Below are positions 18,797 through 27,781 of a DNA stretch of 64,000 bases, one piece after another (position 1 is the first letter of the stretch; every line of letters starts with the position of its first letter). The DNA is taken from the NCBI GenBank assembly GCA_964606665.1, contig CAZSHS010000006.1, positions 1-64,000 of the forward strand. Reading direction: 5' to 3'. Source of the stretch: Aved-18 sp964606665. Its GTDB lineage: Bacteria; Cyanobacteriota; Vampirovibrionia; Obscuribacterales; Obscuribacteraceae. The position numbers were made by a program, and so were the translations under genes. The notes beneath the pieces are model-generated. The model had not been told where the DNA came from. It saw only the letters and a list, made by a program, of their open reading frames with translations, and searched no databases.

Positions 18797-19303
18797 TCAT
18801 TTAGGGGTGTTTTTGTCCATATTCAGTACAGTCTGCCATTCGTTTTCTTGTACAGGCTGTATCGATAACCTGCTGCCTGGTTGGACGACCAACATTTTTT
18901 CAAGTGCTGGGCTAGACTTCAATTCTTGCAAAGAGATAAGTCTTTTAAGTCTACGTACAAATTTTACGTCAACCATGTACCAGGTGGGATTGTCCAATCT
19001 ACTCTTTGAGTCATAGTATTTAGATTTAGGGTCAAAAGCCGTGTGGTCTGGATATCCAGCTTTACATACCTCAGCAATTCCAACTATGCCAATAGCCGGT
19101 TTGCCGTCTTTCGTTTTAGCGTTGCTGTGATAAATCAAAACCTGGTCGCCAGGTTTTGCGTCGTCTCTAAGTGAGTTGCGTGCCTGGTAATTGCGAATTC
19201 CTTCCCAGTAGCAGGTTTTGTCTTTTTCTAGATCGTCAATAGAATATACTTCTGGCTCGGTTTTGAACAACCAGTATCTGGTGCCTTTGTCTTTTGCTGC
19301 CAT
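18797..19303 (-). CDS. EVE-domain protein
   Basis: 168 aa. The whole length matches the EVE (thymocyte nuclear protein 1-like, PUA-related) domain: YWLFKTEPEVYSIDDLEK, TCYWEGIRNYQARNSLRDD, KPGDQVLIYHSNA, GIVGIAEV and DPTAFDPK-like segments are visible. EVE domains bind modified bases in DNA or RNA. It is the first gene of the tight minus-strand operon with yceI and the efflux system; the link is probably only regulatory. The ATG at 19303 follows a moderate purine-rich site. Confidence 0.92.
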   Translation of the reverse strand: MAAKDKGTRYWLFKTEPEVYSIDDLEKDKTCYWEGIRNYQARNSLRDDAKPGDQVLIYHSNAKTKDGKPAIGIVGIAEVCKAGYPDHTAFDPKSKYYDSKSRLDNPTWYMVDVKFVRRLKRLISLQELKSSPALEKMLVVQPGSRLSIQPVQENEWQTVLNMDKNTPK

Positions 19304-19406
19304 TGACTACCTGCGATCTCGTTAATTACTTACTGTCAGATCGGCGAAGTATAACACCAAACTAAGTATCAGCGATTTATGTAATTGTGATCGAAGTGTG
19401 ATGAAG

Positions 19407-19991
19407 TTATCGAGTAACAAAGCGCTTCAGGCGGTGTCCTACAAGGTCTTGTTCTACTTTGTTTGTGCAATTTAGTGATTGGTATTGGTGACTTGCTACA
19501 TATGGATTATATTGCTGCATAGAATAATTGACTGGAACACTGATTGGTGTAGCCATCTGCGGTGTCATCTGCATTGGCATCTGGGCATATTGATTGTAAG
19601 ACTGCATACTTGGATGTGTGTCGTTTAATGGGATCATGCTAGGAAAGGTGTTTTCAGCAGCTTGAATAGCACCTGCTGAATTTTGGAAGACATCTTCATG
19701 CGTATTTTTGTTTGAGGCTTGAGCTGAGTCTCTTTGATATGCATTTAAACCGACTAGGCTGATTACTATTGCAAGAAAGACGCCAGAAAAGATTTTGATT
19801 TTGAGTATTTTGGCTGAATTGTCTGGACGCTCAGCGCAACCACAAAGACATCCATTGCTTGCCACTGCTTGCTTGGAGTGCAAGTGACTTTGATCGTGTG
19901 CATTGGGCACAGGGGCTTGATTATGAGCATGCGAAGAAGATTGCTCGATTTCGTGCAATTCCTCTCTTAATTCAGGTGGTGTTGGAAACAT
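19407..19991 (-). CDS. Hypothetical single-span membrane protein
   Basis: 194 aa from the ATG at 19991. The frame also has a GTG at 20030, but AAGGA lies 8 nt before the ATG, so that is preferred. The N-terminal 65 residues are hydrophilic, rich in His and Gln, with a CLCGC cluster. One transmembrane helix follows (about 75-92, IFSGVFLAIVISLVGLNAY). The remainder is Met/Gln/Pro-rich (MPMQMTPQMATP) and probably lies outside the membrane. No homologue recognised. The CxCxC near the membrane could bind metal or a cofactor. Confidence 0.6.
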   Translation of the reverse strand: MFPTPPELREELHEIEQSSSHAHNQAPVPNAHDQSHLHSKQAVASNGCLCGCAERPDNSAKILKIKIFSGVFLAIVISLVGLNAYQRDSAQASNKNTHEDVFQNSAGAIQAAENTFPSMIPLNDTHPSMQSYNQYAQMPMQMTPQMATPISVPVNYSMQQYNPYVASHQYQSLNCTNKVEQDLVGHRLKRFVTR

Positions 19992-20164
19992 TTCTTCTAT
20001 CCTTGATTGGAGCCACCCAATAGCCCTCACTTGACATTCTGGGCGCTAGCTCATTAGTAGTCAAGCAAAAGGTGGTGAAATTACGTAGAAGTAATCTCGA
20101 TCCGCATTTCAACTGCATTTCCAGCCGCTCAAAGATGAGAGCGCGATAATATTACCGGTGGTGG

Positions 20165-20214
20165 CTACCTAGAAGTCTGTGACTTCAGTCGTTACAACCG
20201 AATCTTCTAGGTAG
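20165..20214. repeat. 11-bp inverted repeat with a competing inner hairpin
   Basis: CTACCTAGAAG (20165-20175) and CTTCTAGGTAG (20204-20214) are perfect inverted copies 28 nt apart. A second stem, GAAGTC-TGT-GACTTC (20173-20187), overlaps the left arm, so the two folds exclude each other. The element spans the stop codon (20185) of the minus-strand gene. It may be a terminator or an RNA-stability element; there is no T-run, so I do not call it a terminator. Confidence 0.45.
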
Positions 20215-20601
20215 ACCAAACGCCGGGGTGTAGTGGGGCTGGAGTGAGCTTGCTTGTAGTTGAGTTTGTTTGGTCTGATTCTGGTTGGACGCATATGCTG
20301 GCTGCGCGAAGAAATCAGATTTCAATTCCATTTTTGGTTCTTCTTTTTTCGAACCAAGAGCTTGTTCTCTGTCGAGTGACATGAAATAGCATAGAGTGCA
20401 GAGCATTGCCCCACCTATTAGGACAATAGCAGCCACTCTAAGCATAGTGTCCAGGAAAGGATTTTCTGGTTTTGCAACTTTAGTCATAACAACAGCTTGT
20501 GATTTTGCAGCTTGATGATGAGCAAAATATCTTTCCATTACTTCTCCGATGGTATGCCACTCTCGTTCGAAATCGGGTGGAACATGATATGAATAGAACA
20601 T
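20185..20601 (-). CDS. Hypothetical small membrane protein
   Basis: 138 aa from the ATG at 20601, which has GGGAG 8 nt upstream; a TTG at 20637 in the same frame is less likely. The N-terminal half is hydrophilic (YHVPPDFEREWHTIGEVMER). A transmembrane helix at about 70-92 (MLRVAAIVLIGGAMLCTLCY) is followed by a Gln/Pro-rich tail. Its layout, with a polar start, one span and a Gln-rich end, resembles the next gene downstream at 19407, so the pair may be distant paralogues. No family recognised. Confidence 0.55.
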   Translation of the reverse strand: MFYSYHVPPDFEREWHTIGEVMERYFAHHQAAKSQAVVMTKVAKPENPFLDTMLRVAAIVLIGGAMLCTLCYFMSLDREQALGSKKEEPKMELKSDFFAQPAYASNQNQTKQTQLQASSLQPHYTPAFGLPRRFGCND

Positions 20602-20796
20602 CGCCAATACTCCCAGTATTAGAGCCGTTTCGTTCAATTCAAAAACTTGTTTCCGCTACATACAGTTTTAAGGCCGCTCAGGGGGGAAGTCAAGAAAACT
20701 AATATGTCAAGCTGTTGCGCTATGTTTCAAAATGTAAAGCAAAATGTTAAGCAGAGCTGAAGCGCCGAAATCCGCATCAGCACTTTATTTTTACAA

Positions 20797-22935
20797 TTAG
20801 TCTGAAGACTCCCAAGTGTACTCAGTTACACCCGGTGATTTTCTTGTCACAGTTTTTTTGACGTTTATATTATTGATTCGTTTTTGTGTTGTTCGAGTGT
20901 TGATTGACTGGGGAAATACATCGCCCGAGTAAATCATCTCTTGTTCGGCTGTGCCCAATTTGTCTTTATTGGCTTTGCCCATATTAGTGTCTAACTGACC
21001 CAGACCCGAGCCTATTAGATGTGTAATTGGTTTTTGATGATCTTTATAATATGCCGTGTTGTATTGTCTCCAAATTGGAGCCGCTACTGTTCCTCCCGTT
21101 ATTTTGGTAGACGAGCCTACCGGCTGGTTTTTTGAGTTTCCTGTCCAGACCACAGTGACCAAGTCTGGAGTGAATCCGGCAAACCATAAATCCTTGCCAT
21201 CATCAGCGGTGCCGGTTTTACCGGCGGACGCAATTCCCTTTATGCGAGACGCTGTTCCGGTACCTGAGGCAACCACTTCTTTCAATATGTCTACTAGTTC
21301 TACAACTGGTCGCTCGTCCATCACACGCTCAACTTCAGGATCGAAAGTGGCAAGCGTTTTTCCTTTTTCGTTTTCTATCTTGCGTATAAAGCGAGGCTTA
21401 ACTCGAACACCACCCCGCGCAATAGTGCCGTATGCGGTGGCAATAGATAATGGCGATGCCGCAGATGCGCCAAGCGAAAGTGCCATTGTGGGTGCAAGAG
21501 TTTCGTTTATTCCCATTCTGTTTGCCACACTTACTATAGGGGAAATACCTACTTGCTGTGCCACTCTTACTGCGCATACGTTTTTAGAATATTTGAGCGC
21601 TTCCGCCACAGTGATCATGCCTGAATATTTTTCATCGAAATTTTTTGGTTTCCAAATAGGATTTTTTTCGTCGTTTTCGTCTACCACAGATAAAGGCGAA
21701 TCAGAAATCATACTGGATGGACTGATGGCTCCACCTTCAAATGCTGTCAGATACACCATTGGTTTGAAAACGGATCCCATTGTGTGTGGATGCACTGCAG
21801 AGTTCCACTGATTTTCTAAATATTGTCCGCTGCCACCAACTAGTGCCACCACCGATCCATCGTTTAAATTTATGGAAGCAAGAGCCGCCTGGTCTATGCC
21901 TTTTGGAAGACGAGCATTTTTTATTACGGTCTCGGCAGCATTTTGTGCTTTTGAATCAAGGCAAGTATAAACTTTGATTCGCTTCGAGCCTGTGTAAGGA
22001 AGCAGTTCTTTCACTTCCTGAGCCACAAGACTTGAATAGTACGGATATTTTGGAACGAAAATTTTAGTGGCTATTGTGTCTTGGGCTTGCCTGAAAACAA
22101 GTGGTTGATTAATTGCCCAATCAGCTTCTTCTTGTGATATCAAGCCGGTTTCGTACATGGCGTTTATGACATACTGTTGTCTTTGAATTGCTGTTTTAAG
22201 ATTCTCTTTGTCACCCAGTATCGATGGAGACTTGATTATGCCTGCAAGAAAAGCCGATTCACCAATAGTTAATTGACTGGCGTGTTTGTCAAAATAGGTC
22301 TTGGCTGCTGCTTCTACACCGTATGCGCCGGAGCCAAAATAAATTTGATTGAGATAGAGTTCGAGGATTTTTTCTTTAGAATATTTTGATTCTATTTGCT
22401 GTGAGACTATCGCTTCTGCAATTTTGACAGAGATATTTCGTTTCTGGGCCGCAAAGAAAATGTTTTTGGTCAGTTGTTGGGTGATGGTCGATCCGCCCTG
22501 GACCTGGTGACCTTTAGAAATGTTGGTTAGCATAGCGCGCAAGATACCTTCCCAACTAACGCCTGAATGTTGGAAAAAACTTCGGTCTTCAGCCGCGATG
22601 ACAGCCTTAACTATATTTTGCGAAATCTTGGACATAGCAATAATTTCGCGTCTTTCTTTAGCGGGAAAAGAGCAAATTAATTTATCGTCTTTGTCGTACA
22701 AAACTAGCTCAGTGCCGGGCTGATACGATTCTAAAATAGACAGGTCAGGCACTTTTAGATAGTCGAGCCAGACAAAAACGGCAAGTATTGAAACTACCAG
22801 AGCCAAAATTAAGGTGAAGCTCGACATAGTTACTTTCAGTGACATGAAAACCATGTCGAAAACAGGCTTGACTCCGCCAAAGTCATTTAGTCTTTGAAAA
22901 TTGTCTTTATTCGGCTTAGGCGCCCTTCGTCTCAT
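20797..22935 (-). CDS. Class A penicillin-binding protein (PBP1a-like)
   Basis: 712 aa. It polymerises and cross-links peptidoglycan. The N-terminal cytoplasmic tail (about 1-35) is basic and is followed by one membrane anchor (about 38-55). The glycosyltransferase domain (GT51) shows AAEDRSFFQHSGVSWEG with its catalytic Glu, and GGSTITQQLTKN. The transpeptidase domain shows SxxK as GSVFKPM, SxN as YSKNVC and KTG as GKTGTADDGKD, so both activities should be intact. The C terminus is a short polar tail. It is divergent from the 88-aa membrane protein at 22963. Confidence 0.95.
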   Translation of the reverse strand: MRRRAPKPNKDNFQRLNDFGGVKPVFDMVFMSLKVTMSSFTLILALVVSILAVFVWLDYLKVPDLSILESYQPGTELVLYDKDDKLICSFPAKERREIIAMSKISQNIVKAVIAAEDRSFFQHSGVSWEGILRAMLTNISKGHQVQGGSTITQQLTKNIFFAAQKRNISVKIAEAIVSQQIESKYSKEKILELYLNQIYFGSGAYGVEAAAKTYFDKHASQLTIGESAFLAGIIKSPSILGDKENLKTAIQRQQYVINAMYETGLISQEEADWAINQPLVFRQAQDTIATKIFVPKYPYYSSLVAQEVKELLPYTGSKRIKVYTCLDSKAQNAAETVIKNARLPKGIDQAALASINLNDGSVVALVGGSGQYLENQWNSAVHPHTMGSVFKPMVYLTAFEGGAISPSSMISDSPLSVVDENDEKNPIWKPKNFDEKYSGMITVAEALKYSKNVCAVRVAQQVGISPIVSVANRMGINETLAPTMALSLGASAASPLSIATAYGTIARGGVRVKPRFIRKIENEKGKTLATFDPEVERVMDERPVVELVDILKEVVASGTGTASRIKGIASAGKTGTADDGKDLWFAGFTPDLVTVVWTGNSKNQPVGSSTKITGGTVAAPIWRQYNTAYYKDHQKPITHLIGSGLGQLDTNMGKANKDKLGTAEQEMIYSGDVFPQSINTRTTQKRINNINVKKTVTRKSPGVTEYTWESSD

Positions 22936-22962
22936 TTGAACCTTTGTGATAATCTAGTCTTG

Positions 22963-23229
22963 ATGGACTTAACTACCGGCATACTACTTATTATTTCTAT
23001 TGCCCTTTTGGTCATTCCACCTGTCATTTTGTTGTGGCCACTTGTATCTTCAGTTGCCGACAGAATCAGTGGAAAGAAAAGCGGGGCCAAGGAAATCGCC
23101 GATCTCAAAAAGCGCATTTGTACGCTTGAGACTGTCATTGGCGATTTGCAGAACAAAGTGCACGTTATTGAAGAATCTTCGGATTTCAAAGATAAGCTGA
23201 TAGAGGACTCTAAGGTCAAGACGCCTTAG
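22963..23229 (+). CDS. Small membrane-anchored coiled-coil protein
   Basis: 88 aa from the ATG at 22963; the frame is open further upstream, but that part overlaps the divergent PBP gene. Residues about 5-30 form one hydrophobic helix (GILLIISIALLVIPPVILLW). Residues about 45-75 make a heptad-like helix (EIADLKKRICTLETVIGDLQ). This plan is seen in small divisome or phage-shock-like proteins, but no family can be named. The divergent arrangement with the PBP gene, 27 bp apart, may reflect shared control of envelope functions. Its 3' end overlaps the MFS gene by 14 nt, convergently. Confidence 0.6.
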   Translation: MDLTTGILLIISIALLVIPPVILLWPLVSSVADRISGKKSGAKEIADLKKRICTLETVIGDLQNKVHVIEESSDFKDKLIEDSKVKTP

Positions 23230-24571
23230 TATTTACGCTATCTGGTTTTTGGAAGAAAAGCACAGCCACAGTGGCAGATAACGTGAAAAATATAAGCACG
23301 AAGAAAGCAGAGTTGAAGCTGCCTGTTTTTTCAGCGATCAGTCCAGTTAGATACGGCGCTAAGATGCCAGACAAGGCAAAGAATGTGTCCATTAAACCAA
23401 GGCTTGTAGCGGCTCTGTCTTTGGCAAGGTCAGTGTTCAGAGCATAAAAGGCGGCGTTTGGCATCAGTCCAAATCCAAGGCCAAGCGATATGAAAAGCAA
23501 ACTAAGGTTTAAGTCATGGATGTACATCATCGGAATAAAGCACAATCCAGACAAAAGCTGACAAATCCAAATCATGTGGGAGCGCGAGGCGCGCATACTA
23601 CCAGTCTTTTTCCAGATATAGTCTGAAATAAAACCGGCGCTCATCAGCATCACCGCAGCAGTGAGCCAGGGGGCGATGAGATAGATTCCTATTTCTTTCA
23701 GTTTTAGGTGATACGTAGCTTCAAAATATCCAGGCAGCCAGGTGAGAGCAAAAAACAACAAATAGCCAAATGCGAAAAAGGCGAAGTTATTTGCCATCAA
23801 GGATGGATTCAAAAGCATGAATTTCCATGTGGTAGTTCCCAAGCTCAGATGATGATGTCGCATCTCAGCATCGCTTTTATCGCGATTGACTGCCTGACCA
23901 TCGCGGATGTGACGCAGTTCCGCTTCGTTTACATGCTTTGAATTTTCCGGATAGTCGCGAAAAAGGAAATACCAGACCACCGCCCAGACTATGCCTATAG
24001 CACCAAGACAAACGAACATCAATTTCCAGCCAAATGCCAGAATGAGATTAACGATGAGCGGAGCGCCTATAACCGATGCCATTGGAACGGCAGCAAGACC
24101 TATAGCAGTTGACCTTGCGCGCTCATCGGTAGGCAACCAGTCGGCAACTACGCGAGTGAGTGCTGGAAAGTGTGGACCTTCTGCAAGTCCAAGCAAAGTT
24201 CTGAATGTAAATAACACGCTGAAACTGCTCGCAAGTCCCATCATGGCTGTGATGGCCGACCAGAGTATGGCAGCGCCCGACCAGATTTTGCGTGCTCCCC
24301 ACTTGTCGACCATCAGTCCACCGCCAGTGGTCATAATCATGTAGCCAACAGCAAAAGCAGCGGCAACTGCTCCAAATTGACTTTCACTGAAGCCAAATTC
24401 TTTGCGAATTGGGGTGATTGCGTATGAAATGGCTGAGCGGTCTAAATAGTTGACCAGCGTAATAAAGAAAGCTAGACCAAGGATGACCCAGCGATAATTG
24501 GATGCTTTGCCTCCGATTTTTTGGTTTTCTTTAGCAAAAGTATCAATTTGGGACGCCTGAGGGTTTTCCAT
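23216..24571 (-). CDS. Major facilitator superfamily transporter (anion:cation symporter type)
   Basis: 451 aa with twelve predicted transmembrane helices. The first helix ends in FFITLVNYLDRSAISYAITP, and the loop 2-3 motif is GGGLMVDKWGARKIW, both typical of the ACS branch (hexuronate, glucarate, phosphate or vesicular glutamate carriers). The substrate is probably an organic acid or sugar acid; the sequence alone does not say which. It is a single gene divergent from the CpxP-like gene. Confidence 0.88.
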   Translation of the reverse strand: MENPQASQIDTFAKENQKIGGKASNYRWVILGLAFFITLVNYLDRSAISYAITPIRKEFGFSESQFGAVAAAFAVGYMIMTTGGGLMVDKWGARKIWSGAAILWSAITAMMGLASSFSVLFTFRTLLGLAEGPHFPALTRVVADWLPTDERARSTAIGLAAVPMASVIGAPLIVNLILAFGWKLMFVCLGAIGIVWAVVWYFLFRDYPENSKHVNEAELRHIRDGQAVNRDKSDAEMRHHHLSLGTTTWKFMLLNPSLMANNFAFFAFGYLLFFALTWLPGYFEATYHLKLKEIGIYLIAPWLTAAVMLMSAGFISDYIWKKTGSMRASRSHMIWICQLLSGLCFIPMMYIHDLNLSLLFISLGLGFGLMPNAAFYALNTDLAKDRAATSLGLMDTFFALSGILAPYLTGLIAEKTGSFNSAFFVLIFFTLSATVAVLFFQKPDSVNTKAS

Positions 24572-24660
24572 GTCTAATTTGTCTTATATGGGGAACTATC
24601 AAATTACATGATGTTTTAAATAAAGACTTTAATTACTAGACACCGCAGCGGGGATCATCC

Positions 24661-25333
24661 ATGAACAGAATAAGATTCGACGTGACAGCATTGGCTTTGG
24701 TTTTGGGGCTAGGACTAATGTCTGTCGGTCCGGTCAATTCTCAAGAAGTAGTTGATGAAGTTTCTGAGGTGGCGGACGGTCCTGGGTTTATGGTTTCAGA
24801 ACAAGTAGCCGAAATGCCAGGAGGCGATACTTTTGCTATGCGTATGCGCCATGGAGGACCTCACGGCGGCTCTTACGGTGCTTTTGGTGGCGGCATGGCT
24901 ATGGGGGCTAGTTGTCCATATCTTGAAGGTGAAAACAAACTGAGCGACGAGCAATTTGAGAAGTTTTATCAAATCNNNNNNNNNNAAAAACAGAATGAAA
25001 GATGACATGGGCAACAAGATGGTCGAAATGAGTAAGTTGCGTCGTCAGTTTTGCGATGAATTAAATCGAGAGTCAATCGATGCCAAAGCAATATCTAAAT
25101 TGGAAGACCGAATGGCTGCACTCAAAGGTGAAACTTCTAAGGTCTTTACTGGTGCTGCCTTGGAGATGATGAATGTTCTTACTCCCGAACAGCGTAAGAT
25201 TCTGCGTCAAAAAATGGTGCGCGGTTCCAGCATGGGTATGGGCATGGGACATTGTGAAATGGGAATGGGTAGAGGAGCTGGCATGATGATGAATTCTCCT
25301 CGACTTCGTCACCATAGGGGTGGAGATAAATAG
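24661..25333 (+). CDS. CpxP/Spy-like periplasmic protein, interrupted by an assembly gap
   Basis: The 5' part (24661-24975) starts with a signal peptide (about 1-28) and a Met/Gly/His-rich stretch, then LSDEQFEKFYQI. Ten N follow. The 3' part (24986-25333) continues KNRMKDDMGNKMVEMSKLRR, then a long helix and VLTPEQRKILRQKM, the LTxxQ motif of the CpxP/Spy/ZraP family, and ends in a Met/Gly/His-rich tail (MGMGMGHCEMGMG). The two parts are one gene: they join in frame if the true gap is a multiple of three bases, so the 10 N are a placeholder. Family members are periplasmic chaperones induced by metals or envelope stress; the Met/His-rich ends suggest copper or zinc binding. Confidence 0.8.
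24976..24985. other. Assembly gap (10 N)
   Basis: Ten consecutive N inside the CpxP/Spy-like gene. The reading frames on the two sides differ for a 10-base gap but agree for a gap of 0, 3, 6 and so on. The flanking protein text reads naturally without missing residues, so the real gap may be very small. Confidence 0.98.
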
Positions 25334-25334
25334 C

Positions 25335-26345
25335 ATGGATTGTTTTAAATTCAAAAAATCTTTCGTCTTTGCCACTTTGGCTTCTGTTTTTGCGCTTGGA
25401 CAAAGTGCATTTGCTATTGATGCTGCTGGACTTACTGACATCATTCGCAATGCAAACATCCTCAAATATGATAAGTCTCCAAAAGTCACCATTGGTGGTG
25501 CTCAAATAACCACCTCGGTTGACCCCATGGGACCATCGGGAAAAACTTCTGATCAAGATTTGAAAATTGACGCTTTGCTTGTAGCGAAGGCATTATATGA
25601 TGCCGCTCCGCCAGATTTGACAAGTTGCAAAATCATTTTTTCAAATGGTGGCAAAGACGCAAAATACACTATCATTTCGCGTCAGAAAGTATCTGAATAC
25701 AGCTCAGGTTCGGTCAATGCTCAAGAATTATTGAGTTCGCTTTCACTAACAGCAGTGGTTCAAGAAAACCAGCCCGAGCTGGTGGAAGGTCCTTTTTACG
25801 AGCGCCGAATTCTTGTATGGGAGCGCATCGAGAACTTGCGTAAGCAAGGGACTGGGGTTAAGCCATTTGAGCATTTGTATTCTGAACTCGAAGTTTCTAT
25901 TAAGGCTAATGACGATCAAAAGACAATTTTCAACAAATTGACTTCGCTTGAAGAAAAGCTTTCAGGTCAAGAAACGCAAATGGCGCAAGCTAAAAAAGTG
26001 GCTCAGGGCAAAGGTATTTACGGCAATTTCAAAGGTTCGACCCCACCTTCACAAAACCAAACTCAATCACAATCTCAAAATAAAGTTACGAATTACAATG
26101 ACTTACCATCAGATATTCAGTCGTTAATTCAATCGATAGAAGGTCGAATGAAAATTGCACAGCAGATATTAAGGTCACGAGGCGATCAGGAAGGTCTCAG
26201 CGAGTCCGGTGTATTGTGTGAAGATATGCACAGTTTAGCTAAAAGTCGATCTTTCCCAGCGTTTTACAGAAGAGTGCAGGATTTCAATCGTTTCCTGCAA
26301 AATAAACGTATCGACTCAGCAAATGTTGCCAATTCTGGACGCTAA
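25335..26345 (+). CDS. Secreted hypothetical protein
   Basis: 336 aa from the ATG at 25335, one base after the stop of the CpxP-like gene and 10 nt after a GGAG; an in-frame ATG at 25320 would lack such a site. The signal peptide ends near GQSAFA (about residue 27). The mature N-terminal part (about 30-140) looks like a mixed alpha/beta domain; the rest is mostly helical with a Gln-rich linker (TPPSQNQTQSQSQNK). Tight linkage suggests co-expression with the CpxP-like protein, so an envelope role is likely. No family recognised. Confidence 0.7.
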   Translation: MDCFKFKKSFVFATLASVFALGQSAFAIDAAGLTDIIRNANILKYDKSPKVTIGGAQITTSVDPMGPSGKTSDQDLKIDALLVAKALYDAAPPDLTSCKIIFSNGGKDAKYTIISRQKVSEYSSGSVNAQELLSSLSLTAVVQENQPELVEGPFYERRILVWERIENLRKQGTGVKPFEHLYSELEVSIKANDDQKTIFNKLTSLEEKLSGQETQMAQAKKVAQGKGIYGNFKGSTPPSQNQTQSQSQNKVTNYNDLPSDIQSLIQSIEGRMKIAQQILRSRGDQEGLSESGVLCEDMHSLAKSRSFPAFYRRVQDFNRFLQNKRIDSANVANSGR

Positions 26346-26422
26346 TCGTTCGTCGTTAGAGGATTAAAGCCATACAAGAACCTCCTTTAGCTGACTCCAA
26401 GCGCAAAGCAACCGACCCACTG

Positions 26423-27769
26423 TTGGGGGTAGTATTGGACGGGCGCTATATGGTTGAAGAGCGGATTGGTTCAGGCGGAATGAGTGTAGTCTATCGTGCC
26501 AGACACCTGCGATTGAATCGAGCAGTAGCAATTAAGACTCTGAAATTGCAGATTGATACAAAGCCCGTTTATCGCGAACGATTCCAGCGTGAGATAGACA
26601 GTTTAAGTGCTCTCAATCATCCCAATGTGGTGACAGTGACAGATTGTCTCATTGACGATCAAGGGCAACCATATGTGGTGATGGATTTGCTTAAGGGCAA
26701 GAGTCTCGATAAGATGCTCAGTGAGCAAGGTCCGCTTACTGTGCCATGTTTTGCTAATATCGCCTTGCAGATTTTAAGTGCCATTGAGCACGCGCATCGA
26801 AACGGAGTGGTGCATCGCGATATTAAACCAGGTAATATCGTGTTGATGGACGAAGATGCTGGATACGCAAAAGTAGTAGATTTTGGTTTAGCAAAGCTCG
26901 GGCAAGAAAACAACAAGCTCACTCATTCGGGCGAAATTTGGGGCAGTCCACCCTATATGAGTCCGGAGCAATGCAAAGGCGAAGCGACAGACAATAGATC
27001 GGATATTTATTCTGTTGGCTGTGTTTTCTATGAAATGCTAATGGGGCAAGACCCCTTTCCCAACAGTAATTTGTATGAACTTTTGTCCAAGCATGTTCAT
27101 CAAACCCCACCTGAATTTTCAAAAGTAAATCAACGCAAAGATTTGCCTCCAGAGCTTGAAAAAGTAGTTTTTAAAGCAATGGCTAAAAAGCCTGAAGACC
27201 GCTATCAAACAGCCTTTGAAATGGAAGAAATATTACTTCGTGTGCTTGGGGATTCTTGGGCAAAAGAACGAATCGCCTTTAAGCATGTCATTCGAGCTCA
27301 GGGACTTAGCAGCTCTTCTATTCGAATTCAATCGCAAAGAGACCAGCCGCAGAAAATCGCGCAAGGTCCACTTAGTCTATTGCCTCAGTTCAGTCTGTGG
27401 TTGATGCTATTTTTGATTCTTGGCTTTGCCGGTCTTGGTGTTGCATCGGTGGCTGGTTGGAATACAGATAAGATAAACAGCAGAACTAGTATGACCAATA
27501 ATTCTGACATGGCTGACTTTTCAGGTTTGGCCGATAAAAATATAATTCTCGATGATTCTGATACCATTAATAAATCAAAAACAAAGTTGCCTTCAAAGCA
27601 CATCTCAAGCGCGAATGCATTAAACAAAGCTGCCCAAAGTCCTGTTCGAAACGCAACTAACGGGCATAGCCACAGTAGATGGTCAGCACTTGAAAAAGAA
27701 AAGAAGCCTACTCAAACTAAAGATAAAAATGACCCGTGGGCTGAGCTTAAAAGGCTGAGAAAAAACTAA
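26423..27769 (+). CDS. Ser/Thr protein kinase with C-terminal membrane anchor
   Basis: 448 aa from the TTG given here. The kinase domain (about 8-270) is complete: GSGGMSVVYRA loop, Lys in VAIKTLK, HRDIKPGNIV catalytic loop, DFGLAKL, and PYMSPEQ in the activation segment. A transmembrane helix follows (about 320-345), then a polar Ser/Thr/Lys-rich tail that should lie outside. The start is uncertain: the frame is open back to a TAG at 26357, and AGAGGA (26358-26363) sits 8 nt before an ATA at 26372, so translation may begin there with DPLLGVVLDGRY inside the protein. It ends 12 bp before the methyltransferase gene and is probably co-transcribed with it. Confidence 0.92.
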   Translation: MGVVLDGRYMVEERIGSGGMSVVYRARHLRLNRAVAIKTLKLQIDTKPVYRERFQREIDSLSALNHPNVVTVTDCLIDDQGQPYVVMDLLKGKSLDKMLSEQGPLTVPCFANIALQILSAIEHAHRNGVVHRDIKPGNIVLMDEDAGYAKVVDFGLAKLGQENNKLTHSGEIWGSPPYMSPEQCKGEATDNRSDIYSVGCVFYEMLMGQDPFPNSNLYELLSKHVHQTPPEFSKVNQRKDLPPELEKVVFKAMAKKPEDRYQTAFEMEEILLRVLGDSWAKERIAFKHVIRAQGLSSSSIRIQSQRDQPQKIAQGPLSLLPQFSLWLMLFLILGFAGLGVASVAGWNTDKINSRTSMTNNSDMADFSGLADKNIILDDSDTINKSKTKLPSKHISSANALNKAAQSPVRNATNGHSHSRWSALEKEKKPTQTKDKNDPWAELKRLRKN

Positions 27770-27781
27770 AAGAGGCCTTGC

